In this document: positions 1-8,912 of the stretch, piece after piece | How positions within the stretch are numbered: the first letter of the stretch is position 1 | How the letters are laid out: each line of letters begins with the position of its first letter | Source: Chloroflexota bacterium | GTDB taxonomy: Bacteria > Chloroflexota > UBA11872 > UBA12225 > JAJDUF01 | NCBI GenBank assembly: GCA_022826725.1 | Contig: JAJDUF010000006.1 | Coordinates: forward strand, 149,519-213,518 | Length of the DNA: 64,000 nt | Direction: 5' to 3' | Translations under genes and position numbers: made by a program | The notes under the pieces: model-generated | Told to the model about the DNA's origin: nothing | The model's input: only the letters and a program-made list of their open reading frames with translations | Database searches by the model: none

Positions 1-118
1 CATACCGTATACAAACCCTCGAACCCACGAGACAACCGGCGCGGACCGGTCTCGGCCTAGTGTACCACCGCCAGGCCCCGTCCTATGCCTGCCGTCCCTG
101 ACCAGCAGTCAAGCCGGC

Positions 119-943
119 TTGCCGCAAGCCAGGGTGGTACAGATCAAGCGGCCGGCTATACCCTTGGGGATCATGCTGCTACGACTCATCGCGCTCCCGC
201 GGCGCAGCCTCGCGCCGCTGGCCATCCTGGTAGTGATCGCGCTGGTGGGTATGGCGCTGGTGGCCCGTGTGCCGGGCTGGCTCGCCGTGCTGCTGATCCT
301 CGTGTTGATGGTTGTGGTCAGTGCCGGTTTCGACCTCATCTTGCAGGGCGCTGGTCGGGATCGGCCGGCCTGGGACCAGTTCATCTTGCCCAATCTGCTC
401 ATCGTCGGGACAGCGCTGTTCCTGCGCTTAGTAGCATCGGGAGGAGGCATAGCCATCGGACTAGCGCTCTTCGGTGTCCTCCTCGTCCTAGTCGTCTGGG
501 CAGAGCAGCACTATTGGCTCGATGCCACCGATCACCGATGGTCTACACTGGCGCTCATCGTCATCAGCTATGTCGTTGTCTTCGCGTTCTACGCTGCCAT
601 CTACCAGTTGAAGGTACGCACGTTATTCAACGCGCCGGCCATCGTCATCTTTACGTTTCTGATGGCGGTGCGCCTGTTCCGTCTGACCGACGATCTGCTG
701 CCGTATCTCCGACTGGCACCCCATGCTGCCTTTGCAGCACTGGTAGTCGGCGAGGTGACGTGGGCGCTCAACTACTGGCCGCTCAACGGCTTGCTCGGCG
801 GCGCCTTCCTCCTGACCGTGCTGTATTTTCTGGGGCAGGTCCTCGTTAAGCATCTCGCCGGTCGCCTCGCCCCACGCACCCTCGTCGAGCACGGAGCCAT
901 CAGCCTATTCGCCGCCGCGCTGATCCTCTGGCGCGGGCTGTGA
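119..943 (+). CDS. Polytopic membrane protein of unknown function
   Basis: This 274-residue protein consists almost entirely of hydrophobic helices, roughly eight, starting about residue 30 (APLAILVVIALVGMALVA region) and running to the C-terminus. Short charged connectors lie between the helices. I see no catalytic motif, signal peptidase site or cofactor motif. It stands alone: the next gene points the opposite way. Overlapping frames of similar length occur only because the GC-rich codons leave them open; the hydrophobic periodicity marks this frame as the real one. A role in transport or envelope assembly is possible, but nothing in the sequence decides it. Confidence 0.7.
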   Translation: MPQARVVQIKRPAIPLGIMLLRLIALPRRSLAPLAILVVIALVGMALVARVPGWLAVLLILVLMVVVSAGFDLILQGAGRDRPAWDQFILPNLLIVGTALFLRLVASGGGIAIGLALFGVLLVLVVWAEQHYWLDATDHRWSTLALIVISYVVVFAFYAAIYQLKVRTLFNAPAIVIFTFLMAVRLFRLTDDLLPYLRLAPHAAFAALVVGEVTWALNYWPLNGLLGGAFLLTVLYFLGQVLVKHLAGRLAPRTLVEHGAISLFAAALILWRGL

Positions 944-1007
944 CGACGCCGGAGTTGTACCACCAGTTTTCATAGGGTTGTGTACAGTTCTGCTGCGTCA
1001 AGCGTGC

Positions 1008-1598
1008 TCACAGACGATGCTTTGGTCGAAAGTCACGTGTGTCCAGACAGCGATTGTAGGTGTTGATTCCGATGGGGATCCAGTCGGTTTTGTTGATCCC
1101 TCGTCGGTTCCGGCTTGCCGGGCTTTGGGGGAAAGCAGAGGCTATCTTGATCCAGCGTCCCTGGTCACGAGCAATCGCCCGAATCTCGTCGGCCACTTCG
1201 GAGAGGTCCTGGTCTTGGCTGAAAACCAAAGCCACATCGAAGGCATTCTGCCTGGCTAGCCGGATGATGTCCAAGGCAATGCGGACATCTATGCCTTTCT
1301 CTTCGGGTGCGGGACGGTAGCGCAGATTCCGCGAGAAGACTTCGATGCCCCGCCGCCGCATGTGGTTCAGCTTGGCTGACCAGAAATGATGCCAGTAGGG
1401 ATTGCGCGCTTGCGTGTGGATGCCAGTGTAGAAGTGTACTCTCTCCAACGCCCAATTCCTGGTCCGGCAGACTGCACGCGCGAGAGCTAGGACATCGTAG
1501 TTGGGGTGTTGGTAGCCATAGGCTTCCTTGGCCTGGTGGTATAGATTCTGGCCATCCACGAAGGCGCGGGTCCGTTTGATATGAGGCTCAGGGGGCAT
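1008..1598 (-). CDS. NYN domain (PIN-like) nuclease family protein, LabA/DUF88 type
   Basis: The core begins RTRAFVDGQNLY, the N-terminal strand with the conserved acidic residue of NYN/PIN-like nucleases. GIDVRIALDI and ALVFSQDQDLSEVADEI follow; these contain the other acidic residues expected at the metal site. Proteins of this fold are usually metal-dependent RNases. I placed the start at the ATG at 1598 rather than the longer frame opening at 1676. The extra 26 residues are not family-like, and they would run through a strong hairpin at 1618-1651. Length is 196 residues. It lies downstream of ffh on the same strand but is separated from it by that hairpin. The RNA target is not indicated. 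Confidence 0.8.
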   Translation of the reverse strand: MPPEPHIKRTRAFVDGQNLYHQAKEAYGYQHPNYDVLALARAVCRTRNWALERVHFYTGIHTQARNPYWHHFWSAKLNHMRRRGIEVFSRNLRYRPAPEEKGIDVRIALDIIRLARQNAFDVALVFSQDQDLSEVADEIRAIARDQGRWIKIASAFPQSPASRNRRGINKTDWIPIGINTYNRCLDTRDFRPKHRL

Positions 1599-1604
1599 CA
1601 GTTG

Positions 1605-1651
1605 TCTCGAAAAATAACCCCGCTCGAGGCCTTGCGGCATGTCGAGCGGGG
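1605..1651 (-). terminator. Rho-independent terminator/attenuator between ffh and the NYN gene
   Basis: A perfect 10-bp inverted repeat (CCCCGCTCGA at 1618-1627 with TCGAGCGGGG at 1642-1651, 14-nt loop) is followed on the minus strand by TTATTTTT. It lies about 120 bp after the ffh stop and just before the NYN start, so it can end ffh transcripts or attenuate read-through into the NYN gene. Confidence 0.7.
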
Positions 1652-1769
1652 AGCAGATACTCACGAGGCACGGCATGGGTCAACCACATGCCACGCTCCA
1701 TCAGTATACAGCACCGCTGACAATTTTCAAGCAGATTGATGGTAAAACACAGGCCGGTGGCTGCGCCGC

Positions 1770-3110
1770 CTAGCCGAAGAGTCCACCACCGGGGAGGCCG
1801 CGGGGCATCCGGCCACGGGCGAGGTCGCGCATCATCCGCCGCATCTGCCGGAACTGGTTCAGGAGCTGGTTGACCTCGCGGACGTTGGTGCCGCTCCCGC
1901 GGGCAATACGGCGGCGGCGCGAGCCGTTGATGATCTGCGGCTGCTGGCGCTCCTGGGGCGTCATCGAATAGATAATCGCCTCGACCCGGCGGAACTGCCC
2001 CTCGTCGAGCGCCTCGGCCATGCCGGGCTGGTTGGCGAGGCCGCTGAAGCCGGGCACCATCTCCAAGAGCTGCGACATTGATCCCATCCCGCGCACCTTC
2101 TGCATCTGGTCCAGAAAATCCTCCAGGTTGAAGGTGGCGGAACGCATCTTCTTTTCGAGCGCCGCGGCTTCCTGCTCGTCAAACGTCTCCTGGGCACGCT
2201 CGATCAGCGATACCATGTCGCCCATGCCCAGGATGCGCGAGGCCAGGCGGTCGGGATGGAACGGTTCGAGCGGCTCGATCCGCTCGCCCACGCCGATGAA
2301 CTTGATCGGGATGCCCGTCACCGACCGGATGGACAACGCAGCGCCGCCGCGCGCGTCGCCGTCCATCTGCGTGAGGATCAGGCCGGTCAGGCTCACCTGC
2401 TCGTGGAATTGCTGGGCGACGTTGACCGCTTCCTGGCCCGTCATCGCGTTGGCGACCAGAAGCACGTCACGCGGCCGGACTGCCGCGCTCATCGCGGTCA
2501 GCTCCTGCATCAACTCCGTGTTGACCTGCAAGCGGCCAGCGGTGTCAATGATCGCGGCCGTATGACCTTCCTGGCGGCCCCAGGTGATGGCGCGGGTGGC
2601 GATGTCTACGGGACTGGCCTGCGTGCCTTCTTCATAGACGGGGAGGTCCACTTGCCGGCCGAGGGAGAGTAGCTGTTCGACGGCGGCGGGACGATACACA
2701 TCGGCGGCGACCAGATAGGGCCGCTGCCCGGAACGCCGCAGCATCAGGCCGAGCTTGGCGGCGGCGGTCGTCTTGCCGGCGCCTTGCAGCCCCACGAGCA
2801 TGAGCGGCGTCGGCGGCGCTCCGGAGAGGTCGAGCGGCACGCTCTCCCCGCCGAGCACTTCCACCAGCGCCTCGTTGACGATCTGGAGCACTTGCTGGGC
2901 CGGAGTCAGGCTGTCCAGTACGTCAGCGGCCAGTGCCTGTTCACGCACCCGGTTGGTGAAGGTACGCGCCACACGGAAGTTCACGTCGGCTTCGAGCAGC
3001 GCCAAGCGGACCTCGCGCAACGCCTGGTCTACGTCGGCCTCGTGCAGCCGTCCCTTGCTCCGCAAGCCGCGGAACACACCCTGTAGTCGCTCGGTCAGCG
3101 CTTCAAACAC
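1770..3110 (-). CDS. ffh: Signal recognition particle protein Ffh (SRP54)
   Basis: A 446-residue SRP GTPase that binds 4.5S RNA and signal sequences of nascent membrane proteins and hands the ribosome to FtsY. The N domain (about 1-90) leads into the G domain with P-loop GLQGAGKTT, DTAGRL (G3) and TQMDGDARGG (G4/G5). The Met-rich M domain runs from about 300, with MRSATF, MGSMSQLLEMVPG and the RNA-binding IINGSRRRRIARGSG helix, and a Gly-rich end. The length is normal for the family. The start codon is GTG at 3110, with AAGGA about 10 bases upstream. ftsY lies just upstream on the same strand, so receptor and particle protein are neighbours. Confidence 0.97.
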   Translation of the reverse strand: MFEALTERLQGVFRGLRSKGRLHEADVDQALREVRLALLEADVNFRVARTFTNRVREQALAADVLDSLTPAQQVLQIVNEALVEVLGGESVPLDLSGAPPTPLMLVGLQGAGKTTAAAKLGLMLRRSGQRPYLVAADVYRPAAVEQLLSLGRQVDLPVYEEGTQASPVDIATRAITWGRQEGHTAAIIDTAGRLQVNTELMQELTAMSAAVRPRDVLLVANAMTGQEAVNVAQQFHEQVSLTGLILTQMDGDARGGAALSIRSVTGIPIKFIGVGERIEPLEPFHPDRLASRILGMGDMVSLIERAQETFDEQEAAALEKKMRSATFNLEDFLDQMQKVRGMGSMSQLLEMVPGFSGLANQPGMAEALDEGQFRRVEAIIYSMTPQERQQPQIINGSRRRRIARGSGTNVREVNQLLNQFRQMRRMMRDLARGRMPRGLPGGGLFG

Positions 3111-3223
3111 GGGAATAGTCCTTTTCTGCGCCGCATCCTGCTCTACATGCCATTGTAGCGCGTGTACGGTAGGGAGTGGTTCAGGCGCGTCGCCGGCTCT
3201 GGGCGCACTGTGGCCGCGGTAGC

Positions 3224-4231
3224 TCAGTCGCGCTGGAAGAGGGCGCCGACAAAGCGGTCGGGATCGAAGGGAGCCAGGGCATGGAGGTGCTCACCAGTGC
3301 CGACGAATTTGACCGGCACGCCAAGCTCCTCGCTCACCGCGAGGACTACGCCGCCTTTGGCGGTGCTATCGAGCTTGGTGAGCACGACCCCGGTCACGCC
3401 GATGGTCTCGGTGAAGGCCTTGGCCTGGAGAATGGCGTTCTGGCCGGTTACGGCATCAAGCACGAGCAGCGTTTCGTGCGGCGCGCCGGTCTCTTGGCGG
3501 GAGATGGTGCGGCGCACCTTACCCAGCTCGGCCATCAGGTTGACCTTGGTGTGCAAGCGACCCGCCGTATCCACGATCACGCAGTCGGCGCCACGCGACC
3601 GGGCGGCGGCCAGGGCGTCGAAGACGACGGCGCCAGGGTCGGCGCCGGCTTGATGGGCAATAACCTGACAGTCGGTGCGCTCCCCCCAAATTTTGAGCTG
3701 GTCAATCGCCCCGGCGCGGAACGTGTCCCCGGCAGCCAGCAAACACTGTCGTCCGGTGTGGTGTTGCAACCAGGTGGCCAGCTTGGCGATGGTGGTGGTC
3801 TTCCCAACGCCGTTCACCCCAACGACCAAGATCACCGCGAGATCGTCGGGGGGCAGGGCCAGCGCCGCGTCGCCGCTGGACACCAATTGCTGGACCAACT
3901 GCGCTTTCAGCGCGTCTTCCGCTGGCCCGGCGTCGGTGATACCCTGGTCGCGCACCGTCCGTTGCAGGGTCTCGGTCAGGCGTGCGGTGGTCATCGCGCC
4001 CACGTCGGAGGCGATCAGCAACTCTTCCAGCTCCTCCCAGAATTCGGCATCCAGCCGGCGGCTATCATGAAAGAGTTGGCGAATGGCGCCAAACAGGCCG
4101 CCGCGTGTCGGTGCCAACGCTTCACCGTAGTCGGTGTCCGGCGCCGTAGCCGGTACGTCTGCCGAGGCCGGGTCCTGCGTACCTTCCGAGGGCGGCTGTG
4201 CCGCGCGTCGCCGGAATGGGTTCCAGCTCAC
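3224..4231 (-). CDS. ftsY: Signal recognition particle receptor FtsY
   Basis: A 335-residue SRP receptor GTPase that docks Ffh-ribosome complexes at the membrane. A short acidic/Pro-rich A region (about 1-45) is followed by the N domain and then the G domain. The G domain carries [15 protein letters not shown] (P-loop), DTAGRLHTK (G3), [10 protein letters not shown] and the [14 protein letters not shown] closing motif typical of FtsY. The shorter A region compared with E. coli is usual outside proteobacteria. The gene is followed by ffh after 113 bp. Together they make a complete protein component of co-translational targeting; an SRP RNA gene was not seen nearby. Confidence 0.97.
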   Translation of the reverse strand: MSWNPFRRRAAQPPSEGTQDPASADVPATAPDTDYGEALAPTRGGLFGAIRQLFHDSRRLDAEFWEELEELLIASDVGAMTTARLTETLQRTVRDQGITDAGPAEDALKAQLVQQLVSSGDAALALPPDDLAVILVVGVNGVGKTTTIAKLATWLQHHTGRQCLLAAGDTFRAGAIDQLKIWGERTDCQVIAHQAGADPGAVVFDALAAARSRGADCVIVDTAGRLHTKVNLMAELGKVRRTISRQETGAPHETLLVLDAVTGQNAILQAKAFTETIGVTGVVLTKLDSTAKGGVVLAVSEELGVPVKFVGTGEHLHALAPFDPDRFVGALFQRD

Positions 4232-4328
4232 GGTGATTCCTTCCCGCGTTCGTTTTTCGCCGCCGTTCGTTTCAGGGTTATGGGCTTGGTCGCAGTCGGT
4301 GGAGTACCACTGAAATTCGAGTCAGCCG

Positions 4329-4356
4329 CCACGTAGTATCGCAGATTACGGAGAGG
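4329..4356. repeat. Short dispersed repeat, copy 1
   Basis: 28 bp matching 24 of 28 bases of the segment at 6141-6168. This copy lies immediately upstream of the deacetylase ribosome-binding site; the other spans the start codon of the zinc-finger membrane protein gene. Confidence 0.45.
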
Positions 4357-4365
4357 TGCTGGCCA

Positions 4366-5196
4366 ATGTCTGCTGTCCGCGACCTTGACGCAGCCAGGAG
4401 CTCCCTTGTGGCCTCGGGCGACGCGCGTACTTTGACTGAGCGGCTGCCGCGTCGTCACATGCTTAAGTTTCTCGGCACAGTGCCCTTTGCCTCGCCCGCA
4501 CCGCTCCACGCGGAGCAACTACAATCTCTGGCTCCGATCATTTTTCATGCTCCCCGTATACTTCCGGAAGTGGCGGTGAGCATTGACGATGGCTGGCATC
4601 CTCACTTGGTCGAACAGGCCCTGGATATCCTCGACGCTTTCGACCTCAAGGCTACCCTGTTCCCAACGGGAGCCGTTGTTCGCCAGAACCCCGACCTGTG
4701 GCGGCGAGCACACGCGGCCGGCCACGAGCTTGGCAATCACACCTTCACCCACCGCCCGCTGCCGCAGCTTACGGATCGAGAAATCTTGGCAGAGATTGAC
4801 CACACGCAGGCCGCCGTGCGAGACGCGACCGGCTCGGACACCCCAATGCGTCTGCTGCGACCACCAAGCATGCTCGGATTCACGACGTGGGGTGGCGACT
4901 GGCGGATTAGGCAAGTGGTTGCCGAACGCCAACTCCGCATTACGCTCTGGGACAGCGCCAGTAATGCCGTGATTATGCCCCAACGCGAAGACCCGAAAGC
5001 GGTCTTGGCCGAAGTCGCCCAGCGTGCGCGCCGCGGCTCTATTGTGCTGCTGCACTTCATCCGTGATGACATTCAGGCTTTGCCACTAATCCTGATGTAT
5101 CTACGCCGGCGCTTTCGGCTGGTGACAATCTCACAGCTATTCGAGAACGTGTACGAGTACATCGTGGAAGAAGCCCTGAACGAAGGCGTCTACTGA
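4366..5196 (+). CDS. Polysaccharide deacetylase (NodB/CE4) family protein
   Basis: A 276-residue protein with the CE4 motifs in order. Motif 1 is SIDDGWHP (the usual TFDDG with S-I substitutions; both Asp present). Motif 2 is NHTFTHRPL (metal-binding His pair), motif 3 RPPSML, and IVLLHF the C-terminal His motif. Family members remove acetyl groups from chitin, peptidoglycan or other cell-surface polymers. The first 60 residues are basic and then moderately hydrophobic but do not form a clear signal peptide, although LPRRHMLKFLGTVPFA resembles a weak twin-arginine-like leader. The start at 4366 has GGAG about 12 bases upstream. It is divergent from ftsY and convergent with the next gene. Confidence 0.85.
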   Translation: MSAVRDLDAARSSLVASGDARTLTERLPRRHMLKFLGTVPFASPAPLHAEQLQSLAPIIFHAPRILPEVAVSIDDGWHPHLVEQALDILDAFDLKATLFPTGAVVRQNPDLWRRAHAAGHELGNHTFTHRPLPQLTDREILAEIDHTQAAVRDATGSDTPMRLLRPPSMLGFTTWGGDWRIRQVVAERQLRITLWDSASNAVIMPQREDPKAVLAEVAQRARRGSIVLLHFIRDDIQALPLILMYLRRRFRLVTISQLFENVYEYIVEEALNEGVY

Positions 5197-5203
5197 CCAA
5201 TGC

Positions 5204-6151
5204 TCAGGGTGGTGCTTCGGCCGGATAGACCTCGATCTCGGCGAGCGAGGTAAAGCCCGGGTGTCCATGGTTGGACAGGATACGGAGCATCACCCAGATA
5301 CCCCGGGTCTCGGGAAACGTGAACCGCAGCGGCGCCGGCACCGGGTCTTCGCGGCGGCGGGTAGCGTCCCTCAGCAGCCGCTCCGCTTCCTCTCGTGGGA
5401 AAGTGGCTTGCAGGACGGATTTGTAGCCAGAGTCGGGGCCGGTGACCGAGATCAGCAGTTCGAAGTCGCGCGGCCACGATTCCGGTGGTGAATCCGGGCT
5501 GACGCGCAGGATGAGCTTCCCCATTGACGAGTTCAGCGCGGCCCTGAACACCAGCTCCGCCGGAAACTCGGCCTGCTCCGAGCGCCAGTCCGCGACGTTG
5601 GCCTGCCAGAACGAATCGATGAGCGCCGACGGGCCGTGGCCGTCTTGCGAGGGGACGTTGGTGCCGACATAGCTCCCCCCGTACACCGACAGGAGGACAT
5701 TGGTGCCCTCCAGCGAGGTAAAGCCGCCGCGCAGCCCAACCGCAATCCGCGCGGCCTCCTCTGCCGTCAGCGGCGTCTTCGCGGCCTCTCCGGCGACGAA
5801 CCAAGCCGGTACCACGACGATCGCGACGATAAACGTGCCGAGGAGCCAGTTTCGTAGTGCGGCGCGAGACGGGCGCCACTGCCAGAAGGGCCGGTTTTCC
5901 GTCTGGGCCGCCGCAGCAAAGCGGCGTAACTCCGCAGCGCACTCGTCACAGTAGCGCGCGTCGGGCGGGTCCGGATCGGGCACGTTCCGGCGCCAGGGCC
6001 GGATCCGCTCGGGCGGGGGGCGCTCCGCCGGGGGCACCTCGTGCAAACAGAATTCGCAGAACGACATGCGGCAGCGGCTACAGCGCTGCTCGGTAATGCG
6101 GTGCGGGTGGTTGTAGCACCGCTGCTGTTCGAGAAGGCCACCACGTAGCAT
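5204..6151 (-). CDS. Zinc-finger membrane protein with C-terminal discoidin-like region
   Basis: The N-terminus of this 315-residue protein holds a B-box-like zinc cluster: C12, H15, C24, C27, C32, C35, then C68/C71. One transmembrane helix follows at about 102-120, then a 190-residue outer region. The end ([28 protein letters not shown]) reads like the last strands of an F5/8C discoidin fold, which binds sugars. N-terminal cysteine clusters of this type are common in small membrane proteins that sense or scaffold. The specific function is not known. It is convergent with the deacetylase, only 7 bp apart. Confidence 0.7.
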   Translation of the reverse strand: MLRGGLLEQQRCYNHPHRITEQRCSRCRMSFCEFCLHEVPPAERPPPERIRPWRRNVPDPDPPDARYCDECAAELRRFAAAAQTENRPFWQWRPSRAALRNWLLGTFIVAIVVVPAWFVAGEAAKTPLTAEEAARIAVGLRGGFTSLEGTNVLLSVYGGSYVGTNVPSQDGHGPSALIDSFWQANVADWRSEQAEFPAELVFRAALNSSMGKLILRVSPDSPPESWPRDFELLISVTGPDSGYKSVLQATFPREEAERLLRDATRRREDPVPAPLRFTFPETRGIWVMLRILSNHGHPGFTSLAEIEVYPAEAPP

Positions 6152-6168
6152 CGGAGATCACGCAGAGG
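6141..6168. repeat. Short dispersed repeat, copy 2
   Basis: Partner of 4329-4356 with 24 of 28 bases identical, in the same orientation. It covers the first codons and leader of the minus-strand zinc-finger membrane protein gene. Confidence 0.45.
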
Positions 6169-6227
6169 GAACAGTAAGCGGGGGCCGATGGCGGCGCCGG
6201 CAGCGCACCACCGATTTCCGTAAGACG

Positions 6228-7046
6228 GTGTACTTGCGGCACGCCATAGCGCCCGAGCACGCCGGTTACTGCGCGCAAAGGGTTGCTCTCAGTATACCAA
6301 CGGGCAGCCGGAGCCTCGCGCTGTCCGCTCGGTGCCGCCTCGCGGCGCCCGCATCAGTGCTCTGGGCTGCTACCATGGGCATGGGCGCCTGTCCGGCGCG
6401 GGCACAGCAAGGAGTCGACACTGCCTGCGTGTGCCCGATTTTGCTCAACGAGGAGGCCACCATCAACGAGCCAGCGCTGGAGACCATAGACCGCTTCATT
6501 GCCGCGCAAGCCATCGACTCGTCGCAGCCGGGTTGGAAGACGCGCCTGCCACGGCCGCCGGTCCTCAGCTTTGACGCCACCAAGAGCTACTACTGGGACC
6601 TCGACACCAACCTCGGCGCTATCGCCATCCGGTTGCTGGCAGACGTGGCGCCGGTACACGTTGCCAGTACGCTCTATCTCACGCGGCTGGGGTTCTACGA
6701 CGGCCTGATCTTCCATCGCGTCATCAGCGACTTCATGGCGCAAGGGGGCTGTCCGCTGGGGACGGGGACCGGCGGCCCCGGCTATCAGTACGACGGGGAG
6801 TTCGATCCCGGCGTCAAGCACGACCGCCCCGGCCTCCTCAGCATGGCCAATGCCGGACCGGGCACCGACGGCAGCCAGTTCTTCCTGACCTTCGTCCCAA
6901 CGCCCTGGCTCGACGGCCAGCACACTATCTTCGGAGAGGTCGTCGAGGGCATGGACACGGTGCGTGCATTGGAGCTGTGTGGCTCGCAGAGCGGCCAGCC
7001 CCGCCAACGTCTGGAGATCAGGAAAGCCGGTATCCGGGTCGAATAG
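6228..7046 (+). CDS. Peptidyl-prolyl cis-trans isomerase, cyclophilin type
   Basis: The cyclophilin domain occupies about residues 110-272. The active-site motif is [19 protein letters not shown] (catalytic Arg, Phe, Gln). [17 protein letters not shown] and [12 protein letters not shown] follow; the Trp is the one that binds cyclosporin in the family. The N-terminal 60 residues are probably an export signal ([19 protein letters not shown]), pointing to action outside the cytoplasm, but the exact start is uncertain because no convincing ribosome-binding site precedes 6228. An intermediate segment (about 60-105) is unlike known domains. The protein should speed proline isomerisation during folding. 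An 8-bp hairpin follows the stop. Confidence 0.87.
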   Translation: MYLRHAIAPEHAGYCAQRVALSIPTGSRSLALSARCRLAAPASVLWAATMGMGACPARAQQGVDTACVCPILLNEEATINEPALETIDRFIAAQAIDSSQPGWKTRLPRPPVLSFDATKSYYWDLDTNLGAIAIRLLADVAPVHVASTLYLTRLGFYDGLIFHRVISDFMAQGGCPLGTGTGGPGYQYDGEFDPGVKHDRPGLLSMANAGPGTDGSQFFLTFVPTPWLDGQHTIFGEVVEGMDTVRALELCGSQSGQPRQRLEIRKAGIRVE

Positions 7047-7053
7047 GGCGTGG

Positions 7054-7073
7054 ACTGCGGCTTCCGCCGCAGT
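7054..7073 (+). terminator. Short hairpin after the cyclophilin gene
   Basis: An 8-bp perfect stem (ACTGCGGC / GCCGCAGT) with a TTCC tetraloop starts 7 bases after the stop codon. No U-tract follows, so it is at best a weak terminator or an mRNA 3' end stabiliser. Confidence 0.35.
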
Positions 7074-7289
7074 GGCGAGGCGGAGACCAGGACCGTCATT
7101 GCGGCGCAAGCTGCAATCCGGACCAGCAAGCCGTTGACGATAGCGGCATGGCCGCCTAGACTAGAGGGGCGCGTGGTTGGTGCCCCCTTTAGCCGGCATT
7201 GGATTGTGCAGACCAACGCGCCGGGGCCGCTCGCGCCGACAGGCGTATGGTGGTGCGGCGCCGGAGCCGTTGCGGTCAGGAGTGCAGTT

Positions 7290-8912
7290 GTGGCAGAGCT
7301 AACACCGTCGTTGATCGCAGAGTTGGAGCGGATTGTCGGCCCGGCCAATGTGTTCTGGCGGGGCAACGAGCTGATTTCGTACTCCTACGATGGCTCGATT
7401 GATCGCGGTCGGCCCGAGGCCGTGGTGCTCCCCGGCAGCACCGATGAAGTGGTGGCCATCGTCAAAGCGGCGCAGCGCCACGATCTGCCTATCGTCGCGC
7501 GTGGTGCCGGCACGGGCCTATCGGGCGGCGCCATCGCGCACCAAGGGATCATGCTCGGCTTCTCCCGGATGCGGCGTATCCTGGAGGTAGATACTGATAA
7601 TATGCGGGCGACGGTGGAGCCGGGGCTGGTCAACCTCGACCTGTCGAAGGCCATTGCGAGCCGCGGCTTCTACTACGCGCCCGATCCGTCGAGCCAGGCG
7701 GCCTGCACACTCGGCGGCAACGTCGCCGAGAACTCCGGTGGCCCCCACTGCCTCGCCTACGGCGTGACGACCAACCACGTGCTCGGCCTGGAGGTCGTCC
7801 TGCCGAATGGCCAGGTCGTGCATCTCGGCGGCGTCAGCATGGCCGGCGAGAACGCCGGCTACGACCTCACCGGCGCCTTTGTCGGCTCGGAAGGCACGCT
7901 CGGGATTGTCACGAAGATCACGCTGCGCCTGATGCCGCTACCCGAGGCCGTCCGCACGCTGTTGGCGATCTTTCCGACGGTTGACGACGCCAGCCGCACG
8001 GTGTCGGCGATCATCGCGGCCGGCATCATCCCGGCAGCCCTGGAGATGATGGACGCGCTGACGATCCAGGCGCTCCAGCGGGCCGGGCACCAGGGACTCC
8101 CCGCAGACGCCGGGGCGGTGCTATTGATCGAGCTGGAGGGGCTGGACGAGGGCATGGCGGAGCTATCCACCGTCGTGGACGGCATCTGCCGCGAGCACCA
8201 CGCCCGCGGTATCCACGTGGCAACGACGGCCGAGGAGCGCACCAGCCTCTGGAAAGCGCGTAAGGGCGCCCTCGGTGCGCTCGGCCAGCTCGCTCCCAAC
8301 TACTACCTGCAAGACGGCGTCGTGCCGCGCACGCTCCTGCCGGAAGTGCTGCAAACCGTCCAGGCGGCCAGCGAGAAATACGATCTGCCGATTGCGAACG
8401 TCGCCCACGCCGGCGACGGCAATCTGCACCCCTGCATCGTGTTCGACGAGCGCATCCCCGGACAGACCGAGAAGGTCATTGCGGCGGGCGCCGACATCCT
8501 GTGGAAGTGCGTGCAGGTCGGCGGCACGCTATCCGGTGAGCACGGGGTCGGGCTGGAGAAGCAGGCGTACATGTCGTGGCTGTTCGGCCCGGCCGACTTC
8601 GCGGCTATGCGCCAGTTGAAGCGGGCCTTCGACCCGGACGGGCGCCTTAACCCGGGCAAGGTCTTCCCCACGGAAGAGCAGATGGCGGCGGCCGAAGCGT
8701 GGGTGCAGCGCGAGGACGGTGCCGCCGAGGCGACAGCGGACCAGGATGATCTGGCGCGGCGGGAGGCGGCAGCGACGGCGGCCCTCGCCGCCGCCACGAC
8801 TTTGACGGCGAAGTCGCCGGCGCCGGTACCGGTGACCGGACCGGTTGCAGCGCCGCATCCCGCCGGCAGTAACGGAACGCAACGCCGGTCCGACCAGGTG
8901 CCTCCCGCATGA
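7290..8912 (+). CDS. glcD: Glycolate oxidase FAD-binding subunit GlcD
   Basis: A FAD-dependent 2-hydroxy-acid dehydrogenase of the PCMH/FAD-oxidase C superfamily, probably oxidising glycolate or D-lactate. The FAD loop is VARGAGTGLSGGAI, followed by GGNVAENSGGPHCLAYG, FVGSEGTLGI, then FAD-oxidase C motifs NVAHAGDGNLHP and SGEHGVGLEK. I start it at GTG 7290: AGGAG lies 7 bases upstream and the family N-terminus begins here, although the frame is open from 7050. The last 65 residues are an Ala/Pro/Thr-rich tail not needed by the fold; usual family length is about 470-500 against 540 here. It overlaps glcE by ATGA. No GlcF iron-sulfur subunit gene is adjacent. Confidence 0.93.
   Translation: MAELTPSLIAELERIVGPANVFWRGNELISYSYDGSIDRGRPEAVVLPGSTDEVVAIVKAAQRHDLPIVARGAGTGLSGGAIAHQGIMLGFSRMRRILEVDTDNMRATVEPGLVNLDLSKAIASRGFYYAPDPSSQAACTLGGNVAENSGGPHCLAYGVTTNHVLGLEVVLPNGQVVHLGGVSMAGENAGYDLTGAFVGSEGTLGIVTKITLRLMPLPEAVRTLLAIFPTVDDASRTVSAIIAAGIIPAALEMMDALTIQALQRAGHQGLPADAGAVLLIELEGLDEGMAELSTVVDGICREHHARGIHVATTAEERTSLWKARKGALGALGQLAPNYYLQDGVVPRTLLPEVLQTVQAASEKYDLPIANVAHAGDGNLHPCIVFDERIPGQTEKVIAAGADILWKCVQVGGTLSGEHGVGLEKQAYMSWLFGPADFAAMRQLKRAFDPDGRLNPGKVFPTEEQMAAAEAWVQREDGAAEATADQDDLARREAAATAALAAATTLTAKSPAPVPVTGPVAAPHPAGSNGTQRRSDQVPPA

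Noticed and set aside
3176..4336. 386-residue plus-strand frame opposite ftsY
   Set aside because: FtsY is unmistakable on the other strand; this frame only avoids stops through codon bias.
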